Shown one piece after another: positions 33,734 to 45,091 of a stretch of DNA of 64,000 nucleotides. Under the pieces are notes generated by a model that made no database searches, was not told where the DNA came from, and saw only the letters and a program-made list of their open reading frames with translations. The translations under genes were made by a program, and so were the position numbers. How positions within the stretch are numbered: the stretch's first letter is position 1; each line of letters begins with the position of its first letter. The DNA comes from Talinum fruticosum (lineage: Eukaryota; Streptophyta; Magnoliopsida; Caryophyllales; Talinaceae): NCBI GenBank assembly GCA_021018815.1, contig JAITYX010000010.1, positions 10,022,091 to 10,086,090 of the forward strand, read 5' to 3'.

Positions 33734-36282
33734 TTAAAAGGGAGCAATTCCCTTGCCTAGGTGGCACTTGGAACAACTCAAAGGGAGTTGAGCTTCACAA
33801 AAGTACTCCCAAATTACAGGTTTAGGTCCCTTACTATGACACTATATAAACTGAAAAAAAGTAATATTTTATTTATTTATTGATCAAAAAATAGATTTGA
33901 AACAACATTTTAATATATTAAAATCAACGATTCACCGCAAATCATATAACAACGAATCAACAATGGGTATCAACAAATTATTTCAACCCCTCAACTAACA
34001 TCAACAATCAATTAATATCAAATTATAAACTAACTTTGAGTAATTTACAAACAATTTATGAATTATAATCATCTTTCACCAATTAACAAACAATATTACG
34101 ATAATTCACTCGAATCACAAATTACAAATCAATTATTCATTCTAGTTTTTGCCCACGCTAAAGCATGAGATATATTAATATGTAGAAATATTAAAGAGAA
34201 ATTTTTATTATTTAATAGGCGAAATTTCAATGATAATTTTTATATCAAAAAATAAATTCTAAATGCCATAAAAATATTTTGTTATAATAATTTTTAAAAA
34301 ATAATTTCAGAAAAAAATTAAGTAAATCCTAATTATGAATAAAGTAATAAAATATCATCTCAAAATTATTGCTATTTATTCTACAACTCATAATAGAATT
34401 TATAATATTTATTTTATAAAAAATAATTGCCAATAATGTAAAAATAATATTTAGGAAAAAAAGTCACATGATATATGAGCCTAAATCTAATCGACTAACT
34501 ATATACATTATAACGTATTAAAAATGCTTGTATACATAAACCAAAAATCTAATCGTCACATAGTATACATATTATAACTTATTAAAATCAAGGTTGTTAG
34601 AATTGATATCCAATTTAAAATCAATTTGGAAGGGAGGGGCGGGAGTAGAATCAGAATCATAGAATTGGATCGATGATCGTAAGATTCTAATATTTATTTT
34701 TAATAATGAAATTGTTTTTTATAAAAATAAAAATATTTGTAACATTCATAAAGATTTATAAAAAATCTAGTGCAACTATACTCAGTCGAAAATTTTGATA
34801 CAAAATATAATTATCTCGTAGCTACTTTATGAAATTTATTTATAATTGTGAAATTAAATTCTAATGAACCGTAGAATCGTAGAATCATTTTATAATTCTG
34901 CCATACATTTCTTGAATTAAATTAGGATCATAAGATTCCAATGAATTGTAGAATCGTAGGATTGTTACATCCAGATCGAGAGTGCAATAAACATCATTAA
35001 AATGCTTATACATATGAGTATAAATTATCAATAATAGGCTAGCATATATCATTACAATACTAACGCACAAAACTCCACTTCTACTCTCCCAATAAGATAA
35101 ATAGATATATACCTTGAAATCAATCCTTTTAAAATTATAGAATTTGTAAGCATACAATTTATATGAACACATAAGGAGTACATTTCTATTAAAGTTTTCA
35201 TACATATAAATATTATACTTTGGTAGTCTAATTTAAATGAATGTAGTCTTCCAACATTGTAAAAAGAAAAACTTTAAAGAGTGCATATAATTCAACCACA
35301 TAAAATTCAATTATTTAAAATTTACAATAAAGTTTGAAACTTATATTTTTATTGGTAATTAAAATTGATAAAAATAATATAATAATATAATCATGCATTG
35401 ATAAAAGATTAGACAATAATGTCCTAAAACGGATTATACCCTCGGTCAAACAAAAAATATACACATTGATGAATGTCAATTATGAACTAAAGATTAAACA
35501 ATAATGTCCCATTAATATTTTTTTTTACATCCATTGATTTATTTGGAGAGAAATGTAAGGAATATTATATTTTTAGAATATAAAAGTATATCAAAAGTTT
35601 TAGAATATAAAAGTATATCTAAAGTTGTAAATACTCACAAAAATAACCAGAAAAATGGAAATAAAAAATTTAATTCAAAAGCTTCACTTATAAAAATTAA
35701 AATATTCAAATATATTGATGAGATAATATACAACATCATGATCATGTTTATGAAAAATTTATACTCGCTTAAATACTGTCTTGTGGGGTTGTTGTCATGG
35801 CATGATAATGATATGAAATATATATATATATATATAAAAAAAGATCATAATTCAAGTAGTATTAAAAGATATAATAACTTCTAACTAAAACAATATGAAA
35901 TTTGAGCTAAAAAATAATTTTTACATACAAAGAGATTCCATCCCAACAATGGCCTACTTAATATGTAAAGAGTAAGAGAAGAATATGATTATACTAATAT
36001 ATTTAAAGGGAGAACTAATTTAAAGTAAAAGAATCAATATGGAAGGAAAATGGAATTTAAGAGCTAATTAGAGGGGAAAATGATCTATGTTATATATTTA
36101 TTAAGGAAAAAGTTTTAAAATTTTTTTTTATCAAAGACTAATTTTTAAGTTAGATTTACTTTTATTTAAATGATAGTTTTAAATTTGATAACTATATAAT
36201 TATTGCTAGCCATATAATATTTTCAATGGTTGTTTTTTTATAATAATATTTAGTAAAATTGTACTAAATAAATACTTAGTAA
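33734..36282. other. AT-rich spacer, no gene recognised
   Basis: It is very AT-rich with runs of stops in all frames. The first 100 bases contain two small hairpins and a 29-bp inverted copy of ORF1 (33787-33815, see findings). Near 34640-34970 the motif GTAGAATCGTAG recurs a few times. The ORFs here (for example 35534-35884) are low-complexity and resemble no protein I know. Confidence 0.6.
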
Positions 36283-36286
36283 TATA

Positions 36287-36334
<48 letters not shown>
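36283..36334. repeat. (TA)n microsatellite at the left end of MULE 1
   Basis: An almost pure TA run of about 50 bases ends directly at the first base of the MULE terminal repeat. Similar short TA runs lie between the two MULEs (TATA, 43777-43780) and after the second (51682-51700). Confidence 0.85.
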
Positions 36335-36337
<3 letters not shown>

Positions 36338-37422
36338 AAGGGTTCAAGTAAGAACCCCCTATAGGTAAGCACCAAACAATAGGTAAGAACTTCTAATCTT
36401 GACCCTTCAATCTTAATCCAACGGCCTATATTAATCCGCCATTATTAATAATTAAAAAAAGGAAAATATCAAAAAAAAATATTGAGGGGTTTGCCCAACT
36501 GTCGACATTTCTTTTTTTCCCCAATTTGCTTTGCTTCTTCTCTCTCTACCACTCGCCTGCCCTCCCTCTCTCTCACCGGCAGCCACTCCTCCTTCGCCGG
36601 AACTCTCCTCCGCTCGCCGCTGCAATTCCATCGACGTTAAAAAACTCCAGTGTACTCTCTCTCTCTCTACCTCTCGCATCCCCTCCCTCTCTCTTTCTAC
36701 CTCTCACCGCCAGCAGCAACTTCGTCCGCTCGCCGCCCGTGATGTTCGTCCACTCGCCGGCCACCCTTTCGCCCTCAACTCCAAGAAGATTTCAGCCGGG
36801 TCGTGAATTTCGGATATCGCAAGCCCGAACCTTCTCCCCAAGCCGACGACCGCCTCTGTCATCATGGCTACATTGCCCGAAAATTGCAGTACCGACACCG
36901 GAGTCTACTGCTTTCGCCGGAAAAGAGCTTGCCAACTTCGTTAATGCCGAAACCGAAAGTAAGAATATATTTTGCCTCGCATTTTTTTAAGTGGGGGTGG
37001 GGAACTTGTGTGTTTTTGTTTATATTAATTCAATTGGTTTTATGGATTATTACTTTTGGTTAGTTCAATTGGTTTTATAGATTATCATAATGAAAGTTTA
37101 GTGATGGTTAAATAGGTTTTATGGAGATTCAAGCTAATAGTGACCAAGTTGTTAAGTGTAGTTACTGGTACATCAATCCATTTGCATATTGAGGTTAATT
37201 TAAAGTATATGTTCATCTTCACTCTTGCTTTCACAGTATTAGTTTGTCATAGTGATTATATTGAACGATGTTGCTTTTAGATCGGATGTCCTCTATTTGG
37301 AAAAATTTAGAGTATATGTTAATTTTGCTCTATTGCTATAGCAATAGATTAGGGACTTTTGTAGATGATATGGAAGCAATGCTGAATTTATAATGTTAAT
37401 TTTTAGTTCATTACTTTTGTAG

Positions 37423-39643
37423 ATGATATGGAAGCAACTCGAAAGAGAGTGAACAACATTGCACGTCCGAAAAATGCAAAAGTCCTACACCCGTAATCAA
37501 AGAGTGGATACCCTTATGCGAGGACGAGTTGAAACCGAAGGAAGGATTAGAGTTTGCCAACTTGGAAGAATGTGAGAAATTCTATAAATCTTATGCTCAT
37601 CATGTTGGTTTTAGTATTCGGAAATCGTCATCTAAGAAGGATAAGGAAGGTGTTGAAAAGTATAAGTATTTTGTGTGTTCTAAACAAGGTTTTAGAAGAG
37701 CTTCTACTAATTCAAATCCCAATCGAAGAATGAAGTTGACTAGGGAAGGATGTAATGCAATGATTGGTTATAGAAGAACAAAAAATGGAGCATATGAGCT
37801 TTATAAGTTTCATGAAGGCCATACACATTTACTTGCCACTCCAAGGAAACATCATATGTTAAATTCTAATAGAGGCGTAAATAGTGTGCATAGGACTTTA
37901 TTCAAGTCACTCACTTGTGCTAATATTGGTCCTTCTAAAGCTCACCGCATCATTAAGGAGCATGTAGGTGGTTTTGAAAATGTTGGATGTAGTAAACAAG
38001 ATTTGAAAAACTTTCGGAGAGACTTAAAAGCATTTATCAAGGATTCCGATGCCCAAATGTTTATTGAGAATTTTAAGAGGAAGCAAGGCATTCATCAATC
38101 CTTTTATTTTGCCTATGAGTTAGAGGTTGATGGTACACTCAAACATGCGTTTTGGGCGGATACTATTGCGAGATTGAATTATTCGCTATATGGTGATGTT
38201 GTTTCTTTTGATACAACATATGACACTAATAGATACAAAATGATATTTGCCCCATTCACAGGGTTAGATAACCATAGGCTATGTGTTACATTTGGGGCTG
38301 CATTCTTGGGGGATGAAAAAGCGGAATCATTTATGTGGTTATTTGATAAGTTTTTGGATGCAATGGGGGTCACATGCCTGTTTGTATTATTACCGATCAA
38401 GATCCCGCAATGAAAGTGGCAATTGAAGCAAAATTCCCGTCAACTACTCATAGATTTTGCATTTGGCATATAATGAGAAAATTGTCCGAGAAGGTGGGAA
38501 TTTCTTTGAATAGTAACAATGATTTTCTTGCTCGATTTAAGTCATGTGTGTACAATTCAGAGAATCCAATAGAATTTGAAGAAAGGTGGCAAATTGTTAT
38601 TCAAGATTTTGGATTGCAAAATAATACATGGTTGTCTCATTTGTATGATATTCGAGAATGGTGGATCTCTCGCATATTTTAGGGATTTATTTTTAGGAGA
38701 AGTGTTGAGGACAACATCAAGATCTGAAAGTGAGAATCGATTTTTTAGTAATTTCACCAATCCACACTTGAGTTTGGTTGAGTTCGGATGCGATTTGAGA
38801 GTGCATTGGAATTGCAAAGACATGGGCAGATTACAGGCGGATAATAATACTTCTACTTCAGTGCCTATATTGAAGACCAACAAAGATTTGGAGAAGCATG
38901 CAGGTGAAATCTTTACTTATGCTAATTTTTATAAGTTTCAAGCTCGGTTTTGGAATGCGTTTTGGAATGTGAGATTGAGGATAAGCAAGTAATGGATGAG
39001 GGGCAAATACTTATTGTAGCGGATAATAGTCGAAACAAGGCTTTGAAAAGGCAAGTTATATATGACCCCTCCTCTCATGTGGCATATTGCTCATGTAAGA
39101 TGTTTGAATGTGAAGGTATTCCTTGTTGCCACATTTTATGTGTTTTGAAGGGAAAGTCCTTGCGTGAATTGCCTTCCTATTATATTTTGAACCGATGGAC
39201 TAAAATGCCGGCAAGGAAACCAAATTTTCATGTGGACGACATCCTTTTAGAGGGACGCTCTCAAATGGACCCGTGAAGATAGGAAAATTTCAAGAAATTG
39301 GTTAGATTTCTTTGATTGCATGCAAGTTGCTGGTAGAGACCTTGAAAAGCTCGCAATTGTTGGCAATGGAATTCAAAATATTATGAAGGAGGTGAAGGAG
39401 TTGAGTGGTGATACAAGTGCAAGCAAAATAAGTGAGTTGGAATCGTTTATTGGATCAAGTGCTCCCGAGCAAATTGACATTCTTCCACCTAAACAATGTA
39501 ACACTAAAGGAAGCGGTAAACGCATTAAAGGTGGAAAAGAGAAGGCAATGGAGCAACAAGCGAAACGGTTGAGACTTTGTAAAACTTGTGGAGAACACGT
39601 TCACCATGATAGTCGTAATTGTCCTACAAAGACATTTTCCTAA
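37423..39643 (+). pseudogene. FAR1/FHY3-related MULE transposase, frameshifted
   Basis: Domain order is normal for the family. The N-terminal FAR1 zinc-binding domain has FYKSYAHHVGFSIRKS, FVCSKQGFR, TREGCNAMIGY and FHEGHTHLL. The MULE catalytic core has SFDTTYDTNRYKM (first Asp), IITDQDPAMKVAIEA (second Asp) and TSRSESENRFF (Glu). The SWIM finger is CSCKMFECEGIPCCHIL, and a C-terminal zinc knuckle is CKTCGEHVHHDSRNC. The longest open piece is 37529-38413. A frameshift at the G run near 38363 moves the reading to 38374-38682. A second, near 38670, precedes YFRDLFLGEVLRTT, and there are others near 37480, 38790 and 38960. The first exon, if present, would be in the CT-rich 36530-36957 region with a GT donor at 36958. 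Confidence 0.82.
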
Positions 39644-40953
39644 TTTACGGTAAAAGTTAGTTATGTTGTTTGTAATCTTTGATAATATAATTTTTTCCAT
39701 ACTTTAATTGTTTGATTGTTTTTTAAGGTCAATCGAAGATGTGTTGGTGTGTGTGTTCGATTACAAGGGGGAACTTTGAAGATTGCCGAAGACTAGTCAT
39801 GTTCCTTAACTATGGGTTGTATTTTTTTCATTTGATTTGAATGTAAACAATGGTTGATTCGAATGTAATCCTTTTATCATTTGATTCAAATGTAAACAAT
39901 GATTGTAGCTACTCAATGACTATTTTGCATGAATATTCAGTCATTTCAATGAAGAGAGCTTGAGCTTTTTGAAGCTTTTTCATACCATATTGAGCTTACT
40001 AATTTTGTTTCGGGTAATTTCATGCTATCTTGAGCTTTTCCAATTAATTTTGGATGCATGATTAGTTTTTGAAGCTTTTTCATACCATGTGAATCACTGT
40101 TCTTATTCAAGTAATGGGTGCCATACTGCTGATGTCAAGTTTGAAGGTTTGAGTCTTTCACCAACTGGTCTAACTCTGGGTGAGTATGTACTGACTCGAT
40201 TAAAGCTAGGTGGCGTAGTGTTGGCCAATTAAATTCTTTCTCTGTTGCATGTGTGTCTCGTGTATTGGTTCTCGCCTTTGAATCTGTTTCTGTTTTTGGT
40301 GTTGGCATTGTTGTTGGCCATTATGTGTGGATTCAACCTTGCACTCCATTTCTGTTTTTTTTTTTTTTTGTGTTCTTAACCATTGTTTCGCATTTTGGTT
40401 CTACTTTTAGTTTCAACTATAATATTTTTTGGTTCTCATACCATTGTGGTTGAATATTACTACATCTCAGCCATTTGTTTCTGTTTTTTGTTTAGCAAAG
40501 TATAACTGGGACAAGGTTTAAGGAATGGGATGTCCTTCAAAAGATTCAAGAGCCTCTCATGTTTAATTTTTCGGCCATGTTGAGCTAGCTGAATTTGTTT
40601 TGTGCAATTTCCAGCCAAATTGAGATTTTTGAATATATTTCAGGCCATTTTGAGCTAAATGTATTCGTCTCATGCAATTTCCAGCCATATTGAGTTCATA
40701 AAAGTTGGTGGAAGTGCAGGTATGGCTGAAACTAACGATGCGCGTAAAAGTTGATGGTAGTGCAGTTTGAGACTGTCGGGGTCTTAGACAAGTCTAATAT
40801 GCAGCAAAGGATGTTAATTAATGAAGAGAATGACTGTCCAGGCTTGAACACCAAATTTAGCACATTGAGTTCTTAGTTGCGGCAAATTTTTTTATTTTTA
40901 TTAATAATTATTGCACAAATGCCTTTCGGACATTGAGTGAGTGCGTTAAAGAC
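39644..40953 (+). repeat. Noncoding MULE 1 interior with degenerate short repeats
   Basis: Between about 39985 and 40690 a phrase with ATTGAGCT and GCAATTTCCAGCC recurs at irregular 50-100 base spacing (for example near 40575, 40613, 40653 and 40680). It looks like an old decayed tandem repeat. No gene is recognised. Confidence 0.45.
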
Positions 40954-41025
40954 AGCCTATGTGGGATTCGAACCCACATCGTTTGTGTCATTACACAAAT
41001 GCTCTCCCGTATTGAGCTAATAGGC
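40954..41025 (-). tRNA. tRNA-like sequence inside MULE 1 (probably not functional)
   Basis: On the minus strand it reads GCCTATTAGCTC at the 5' end and GATGTGGGTTCGAATCCCAC then ATAGGC at the 3' end. The acceptor arms pair (6 of 7), the T arm is perfect and the B box GGTTCGAATCC matches consensus. The D arm is weaker (AATACGGGA for AATTGGTA). The anticodon arm is anomalous: TTTGTG pairs with CACAAA around a 6-base loop, so no anticodon can be assigned. A related copy lies at 49043-49113. It could be a tRNA pseudogene or a tRNA-derived SINE head. Confidence 0.45.
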
Positions 41026-41595
41026 TTTTAGGGAATAAAAATGGCAGGAGATAAAATATTTTACTTGTTCCCTGTCTAGCATATTGATACTTGAAGCTGC
41101 AAAAAAGAGGGAGAGGAAATTTTTGCTGAAATGTTTGAATGAAGCTTGTCATTACACAAAAGCTGCAAAAAATAGTCCTACTTAGCATACCATGCGAGAA
41201 TTGAGATTGAGATTGCTTGCTGAAATGTTTGAATGAAGCTTGTCGGAGGAAATCACCGGTATGCAGTAGGTGGAGATATTTTTGTGGTCTCTCCTCTACC
41301 TCAGCTTCTCTGTAATTCATTGAAGGACTATGCAGATCCTGGTAGATTGAAAAGAATGGGTAAGAAAGAAGAGTCAATTGTACAAAAGATCATGAAAAGT
41401 CCAACTCACCGAGCTAACATAAAAATAAGCCCAAAGAAATAAATAGACAAACAAAATATAATCGAGGTACCCGAAAATGACTATCTCCAAAATGGCCGCT
41501 GTCAGATCCCCTCCGAAAGTCGGGAAACAAAAAAATTAAAGAACATTTATGCCATTTGATGTTTTTAAAATTACTATATCTGTCACTGGGTATAC
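41026..41595. repeat. MULE 1 interior with a 27-bp direct repeat
   Basis: A 27-bp phrase beginning GCTGAAATGTTTGAATGAAG occurs at 41126-41152 and 41218-41244. The rest shows no recognisable coding sequence. Confidence 0.5.
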
Positions 41596-43136
41596 CTGAA
41601 GAATTGATCTAGAGCGTCCTGACAGAATTTTGTTGGGAGTGGGTGCAATTGAGACAGCTTGTTGACGAAGAACTTGATTCTCCGACTCCAAATTGGAAAG
41701 CTTCTCTTCTAGCCTATTTGGGAAGGTTAAGGGCTAGTAACATAAATAATATGCTCCAGAAATTTTCCATCATATAGGTGACTGGAACTCGCAATTAGCA
41801 AAAAGCTGACAAGCATAAGAAACTCCAAACATGATCTAAATCATCCATCTTACTAGAAACATTTCAAATTCTCGGTGTCCATGCATCGTCACATTGACTT
41901 CTACTTTATGTTCTTATGAGGTTATCAAATATAGTACTCGCTTAAAGCTCATAATGATAAAAACAAGCAGAACCACATACATTCCTTTCAGGAGAATATA
42001 ACAAAAAGGAAGCTACAAAATAACAGGGAATTTCAAACGGGTTCCCCAACTTTTGGCAAGATCTTACACTGCAGTACCTTCAATTTCATGATATCATATC
42101 TGTCTCTCGGTGAGTCACATTGCAAGTTTGGATATTATTAATTAGCCTGCCAGCCTTTTTTTTTTTCTTAGTTTTTACTTAATAACTTGGCTAATTAATT
42201 ATATAGCTTCTTAGAGGTGGGAAATTTTTCCCCATTCTTCTACGTTTCCATAAACATAAAATATCAAAAGTCAAGATCTTTGTTCCTAAACATTGGTAAC
42301 TCTAAACAAATACTATGTGTTAAGATGAAGTGTGTCGACAAGCAAGTACCTCTTATCACCGACAAATTATTAGAGGCATACTTTTGTGTCCACGAGAAGG
42401 GTTTGTCCTCATACCATCTATTACTGAATAGTAAAACACTTTTGGAATCTTTACTAAGACAAATTTAGATATGTGGCACAGACTCACCAAAAACTATTTT
42501 AGTTGGTTCTGGTATTAAGAAACACCACATTTTTTACGGTATTTGTGTGAAAATTTAGAAAACTTTACAGCAGCAGACAATAACTAATCTAAAATTTTCC
42601 ACCATTTAAGGTAGCAGTATGATATTTCCAAAAAATTTGAATATCAAATGGCAGTGATAGATTGGCTTAGGAGGACGAAAGAGGAGTGACAAACATACTT
42701 AAGGGTTAACAGATGAATTTCAACAAGATTCAAGCAAAGAAAGCCATATGCATTTTCTCAAAACTTGCCAGAATAAAATATAACAGGAATTATGAACATT
42801 CACTACTAAGGGTAGCAAGGTTTTGATAACGTTATAGTTTATAGATAACCAATACATCACACGGAACTCATTTATTGGTTTCTGCCATTACCTCTCTCAA
42901 GATTCTCTCGGAGGCATGATGCTATCTCGCAATTTAATGACATTATGCAGTCAAAAGAGCTCAATACCAATGTAAAAGAAATTACCTGTTAACAGTTTCT
43001 CGAAGCCGCAAGATCTTTTGATCCGCATCATCCAACTTTTGCGATTTTCTTCAGTAACTTCTTGTGCTTCGGATAGTTTTCTATCGGACTCATCAGCTCT
43101 CTTTTTTCTCGCTTCCAATGAGGCCTCGAAGGACAT
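41596..43136 (-). pseudogene. Captured myosin XI fragment, two exons and the intron between them
   Basis: Myosin XI is the plant organelle-transport motor; this part belongs to its coiled coil. On the minus strand, exon a (43136-42986) reads SFEASLEARKKRADESDRKL, SEAQEVTEENRK, and after a missing A, LDDADQKILRLRETVN. It ends at AACAG followed by a GTAAT donor. Exon b (41713-41596) follows an AAATAG acceptor and reads LEEKLSNLESENQVLRQQAV then SIAPTPNKILSGRSRSILQ, ending at TTCAG followed by GTATA. The exon junction and order match plant myosin XI as I recall it. The intron is about 1.27 kb. Retained splice sites point to capture of genomic DNA. No start or stop is present. It lies antisense to the transposase in the 3' part of the MULE. 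Confidence 0.72.
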
Positions 43137-43776
43137 GAGCACACAACATACAATGTAATTAATCGGATGCGGATAAGCTCCTTTCGGATGGTATCAAGAC
43201 CGGATAGATGCGAATCTGATATTGGAAGAGGAGGAAAATTCAGAATCTTACAAGGCAGATGGACATTACTTTGTTCGGCGTCCGAGTAGCAGATATGAGT
43301 GGGAGGCGACCGGTGAGAGAAACGGAGAGACAGCGCGACCGGCGAGAGAGACGGAGAGACAGATTGGGGAGGCGACGACGGCAGACAGAGCGGGAGGCGG
43401 CAAGTGGGGAGGCGACGAAATAGAGCAGCAGATATGAGGCAAGCGGCGCCACGTAGAGAGAAAGTGGTGACCGGCGAGACAGAGAGAGGCAGCGGCGAGG
43501 TGGACGGAGAGAGGGGGAGGTGGTTTCCGCCGGCGAGGGAGAGGAAGGGGAGGCGAGAGGTAGAGAGAGGGGAAGCAAACTGGCAAAAAAATGACGAGGC
43601 TGGAGAATGAACGTGGGCTGGAAGACCCCTCTCCTCTCTTGAATTTTTGTTTTTCTTTTTTTAAACAAAATATATGCTTTTTAATTCTAACCGTTAGATG
43701 AAAATTGGACGGTTCGGATTAGAAGTTCTTACCTATGGTTTGGTGCTTACCTATAAGGGGGTTCTCACTTGAACCC
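43137..43776. repeat. Right subterminal region and TIR of MULE 1
   Basis: GA-rich on the plus strand (43290-43600), mirroring the CT-rich stretch inside the left end, and ending with the TIR block GTTCTTACCTATGGTTTGGT to GAACCC. Overlapping ORFs on both strands come from the low-complexity GA/CT composition. Confidence 0.65.
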
Positions 43777-43780
43777 TATA

Positions 43781-44127
43781 GGGGAGGGTTCAAGTGAGCC
43801 CTCCCTTTAGGTGAGCTCACCTATTAGGTGAGCACTTTTAATCTCAACCATTGAATTTTAATTTAATGGCTGAGATAAAAGAGGAAAATTTCATTTTTTT
43901 AAAAAAATTTTTTTTTCTCTGGGAGGGGGAGGACTGGAAAATCATCGTCATTTTCCATCCTCTCCAGCCCTCCCAAGTACTCTCTCTCTCTCTCTAACTC
44001 TCGCTCTCGCTCTCGCTCTCGGGTTGCGAAAAGAGTCCCGCCGGCGTCTACCTCCGACCGGCAGCCTCTGTCGCTCGAATCCCCGACATTGCCTCTCCGG
44101 CCGGTAGCCTATCTCTCGCTGCCCTCC
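43781..44127 (+). repeat. Left terminal inverted repeat of MULE 2
   Basis: About 347 bp, matching the reverse complement of 51333-51681 with only a few differences (for example one extra A and small (CTCG)n changes). It includes nested short palindromes such as TAGGTGAGCTCACCTATTAG near the tip. Confidence 0.85.
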
Positions 44128-44307
44128 CAAGCGCTCTCTCTCTCTCTCTAACTCTCGCTCTCGCTCTCGGGTTGCAGACAATAGTCCCGCCAGGGTCTTC
44201 CTCCGGCCGGTAGCCTCTGTTGCTCGAATCCCCGACATTCCCTCTCCTCTCGCTTCCGGTTCTTCTTGTTCTTCAGCATCGTCCGTCGTCCAGCTCCATA
44301 ATCAACC

Positions 44308-44434
44308 ATGGAATCAAACGTCGAAGTTGTCGGCTGCCCGGACGCAGCCTCGGCCAGCCCCAACAAGCCGCCTTCCCGCCTCGGTCAGCCTCCGTCCTCC
44401 CCGGCGTCCCCCTCCACCGTCGGAACCGTAAATG
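44308..44434 (+). CDS. Candidate first coding exon of the MULE 2 transposase
   Basis: An ATG at 44308 opens MESNVEVVGCPDAASASPNK and continues Pro/Ser-rich to TVGTVN, followed by a GGTAATT donor at 44434/44435. The next exon would start after the ATATGCAG acceptor near 45091. The phases do not join cleanly (one base off), so either the exon is wrong or an indel has occurred. The Pro/Ser-rich composition gives little family support. Confidence 0.3.
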
Positions 44435-45091
44435 GTAATTGTTAATCTAAGTTTTGATGAATTTTGATTAGTTAATATTTATGTGCAATTTGTCAACTAA
44501 AATAGCTATCACCATCTCCAACTTCCTCATCTACATTAACCCCAAAACAGTTCAAAATCTTAGTGCTTGTTTGGAGGAACTTCTTGAGGTAAAATCTGAA
44601 AGCAAGAGTAGGAAGCAGGATTAACCCATATCGGTGGAGTCCAAGGAGAAGTACAGCTTCGACAAGTGTTTGCCTTGTAAATTCCAGTAATCATATGATA
44701 AATTAGACATTGTGAGTAAACTTGTTGTAATAATTGATTCGAGATGAGATCATTAGGCTTACTTGTTCATAGACCAAGATTTGCTGCAAGAGATTGGACT
44801 ATAAGGGCAAATAACCCCCAATAAGTATCACCCACACTAGTTGAAAAACAAGTTGTACAGCTTAGTAAACATGTATACTCGAATCAACAGTCTCTTTTAG
44901 TCAATTTGAAACTCGGAGATTGTAGAATAAAAGTGGAATGCTCATGAGTAGGTTGTGTTCTTCAACTAAGCTAAACTATCATTAGATAATATTTGTGCGC
45001 AATATGCTGAAATTTCTCTTTGTTGCTAATCCAAGGTTCATTGCCCATTTTGTAAATTTTGAAATCTGATGAGTACTTAATTATATGCAGG

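Larger units (their letters stand above)
36335..43776 (+). mobile_element. FAR1-type Mutator-like element (MULE 1)
   Basis: The left end GGGAAGGGTTCAAGTAAGAA and the right end, read on the minus strand as GGGTTCAAGTGAGAACCCCC, align over about 100 bp, including TAGGTAAGCACCAAAC and AGGTAAGAACTTCTAAT. CT-rich sequence follows inside both ends. The interior holds a FAR1/FHY3-like MULE transposase (37423-39643), a tRNA-like sequence and a minus-strand fragment of a myosin XI gene. Flanks are TA-rich, so a 9-bp target duplication cannot be read unambiguously. It is 7.4 kb and not autonomous now because the transposase is frameshifted. Confidence 0.8.

Noticed and set aside
35534..35884. 116-codon frame in AT-rich DNA
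   Set aside because: Lys/Ile/Asn/Tyr-rich product from A/T-rich sequence with a local repeat; nothing supports a gene.
36526..36990. 154-codon plus-strand open frame near the left end of MULE 1
   Set aside because: Ser/Pro/Leu-rich translation of CT-rich DNA, with overlapping frames on both strands. It may be leader sequence but is not supported as a gene.
43240..43668. 142-codon minus-strand frame at the right end of MULE 1
   Set aside because: Low-complexity GA/CT translation inside the subterminal region.
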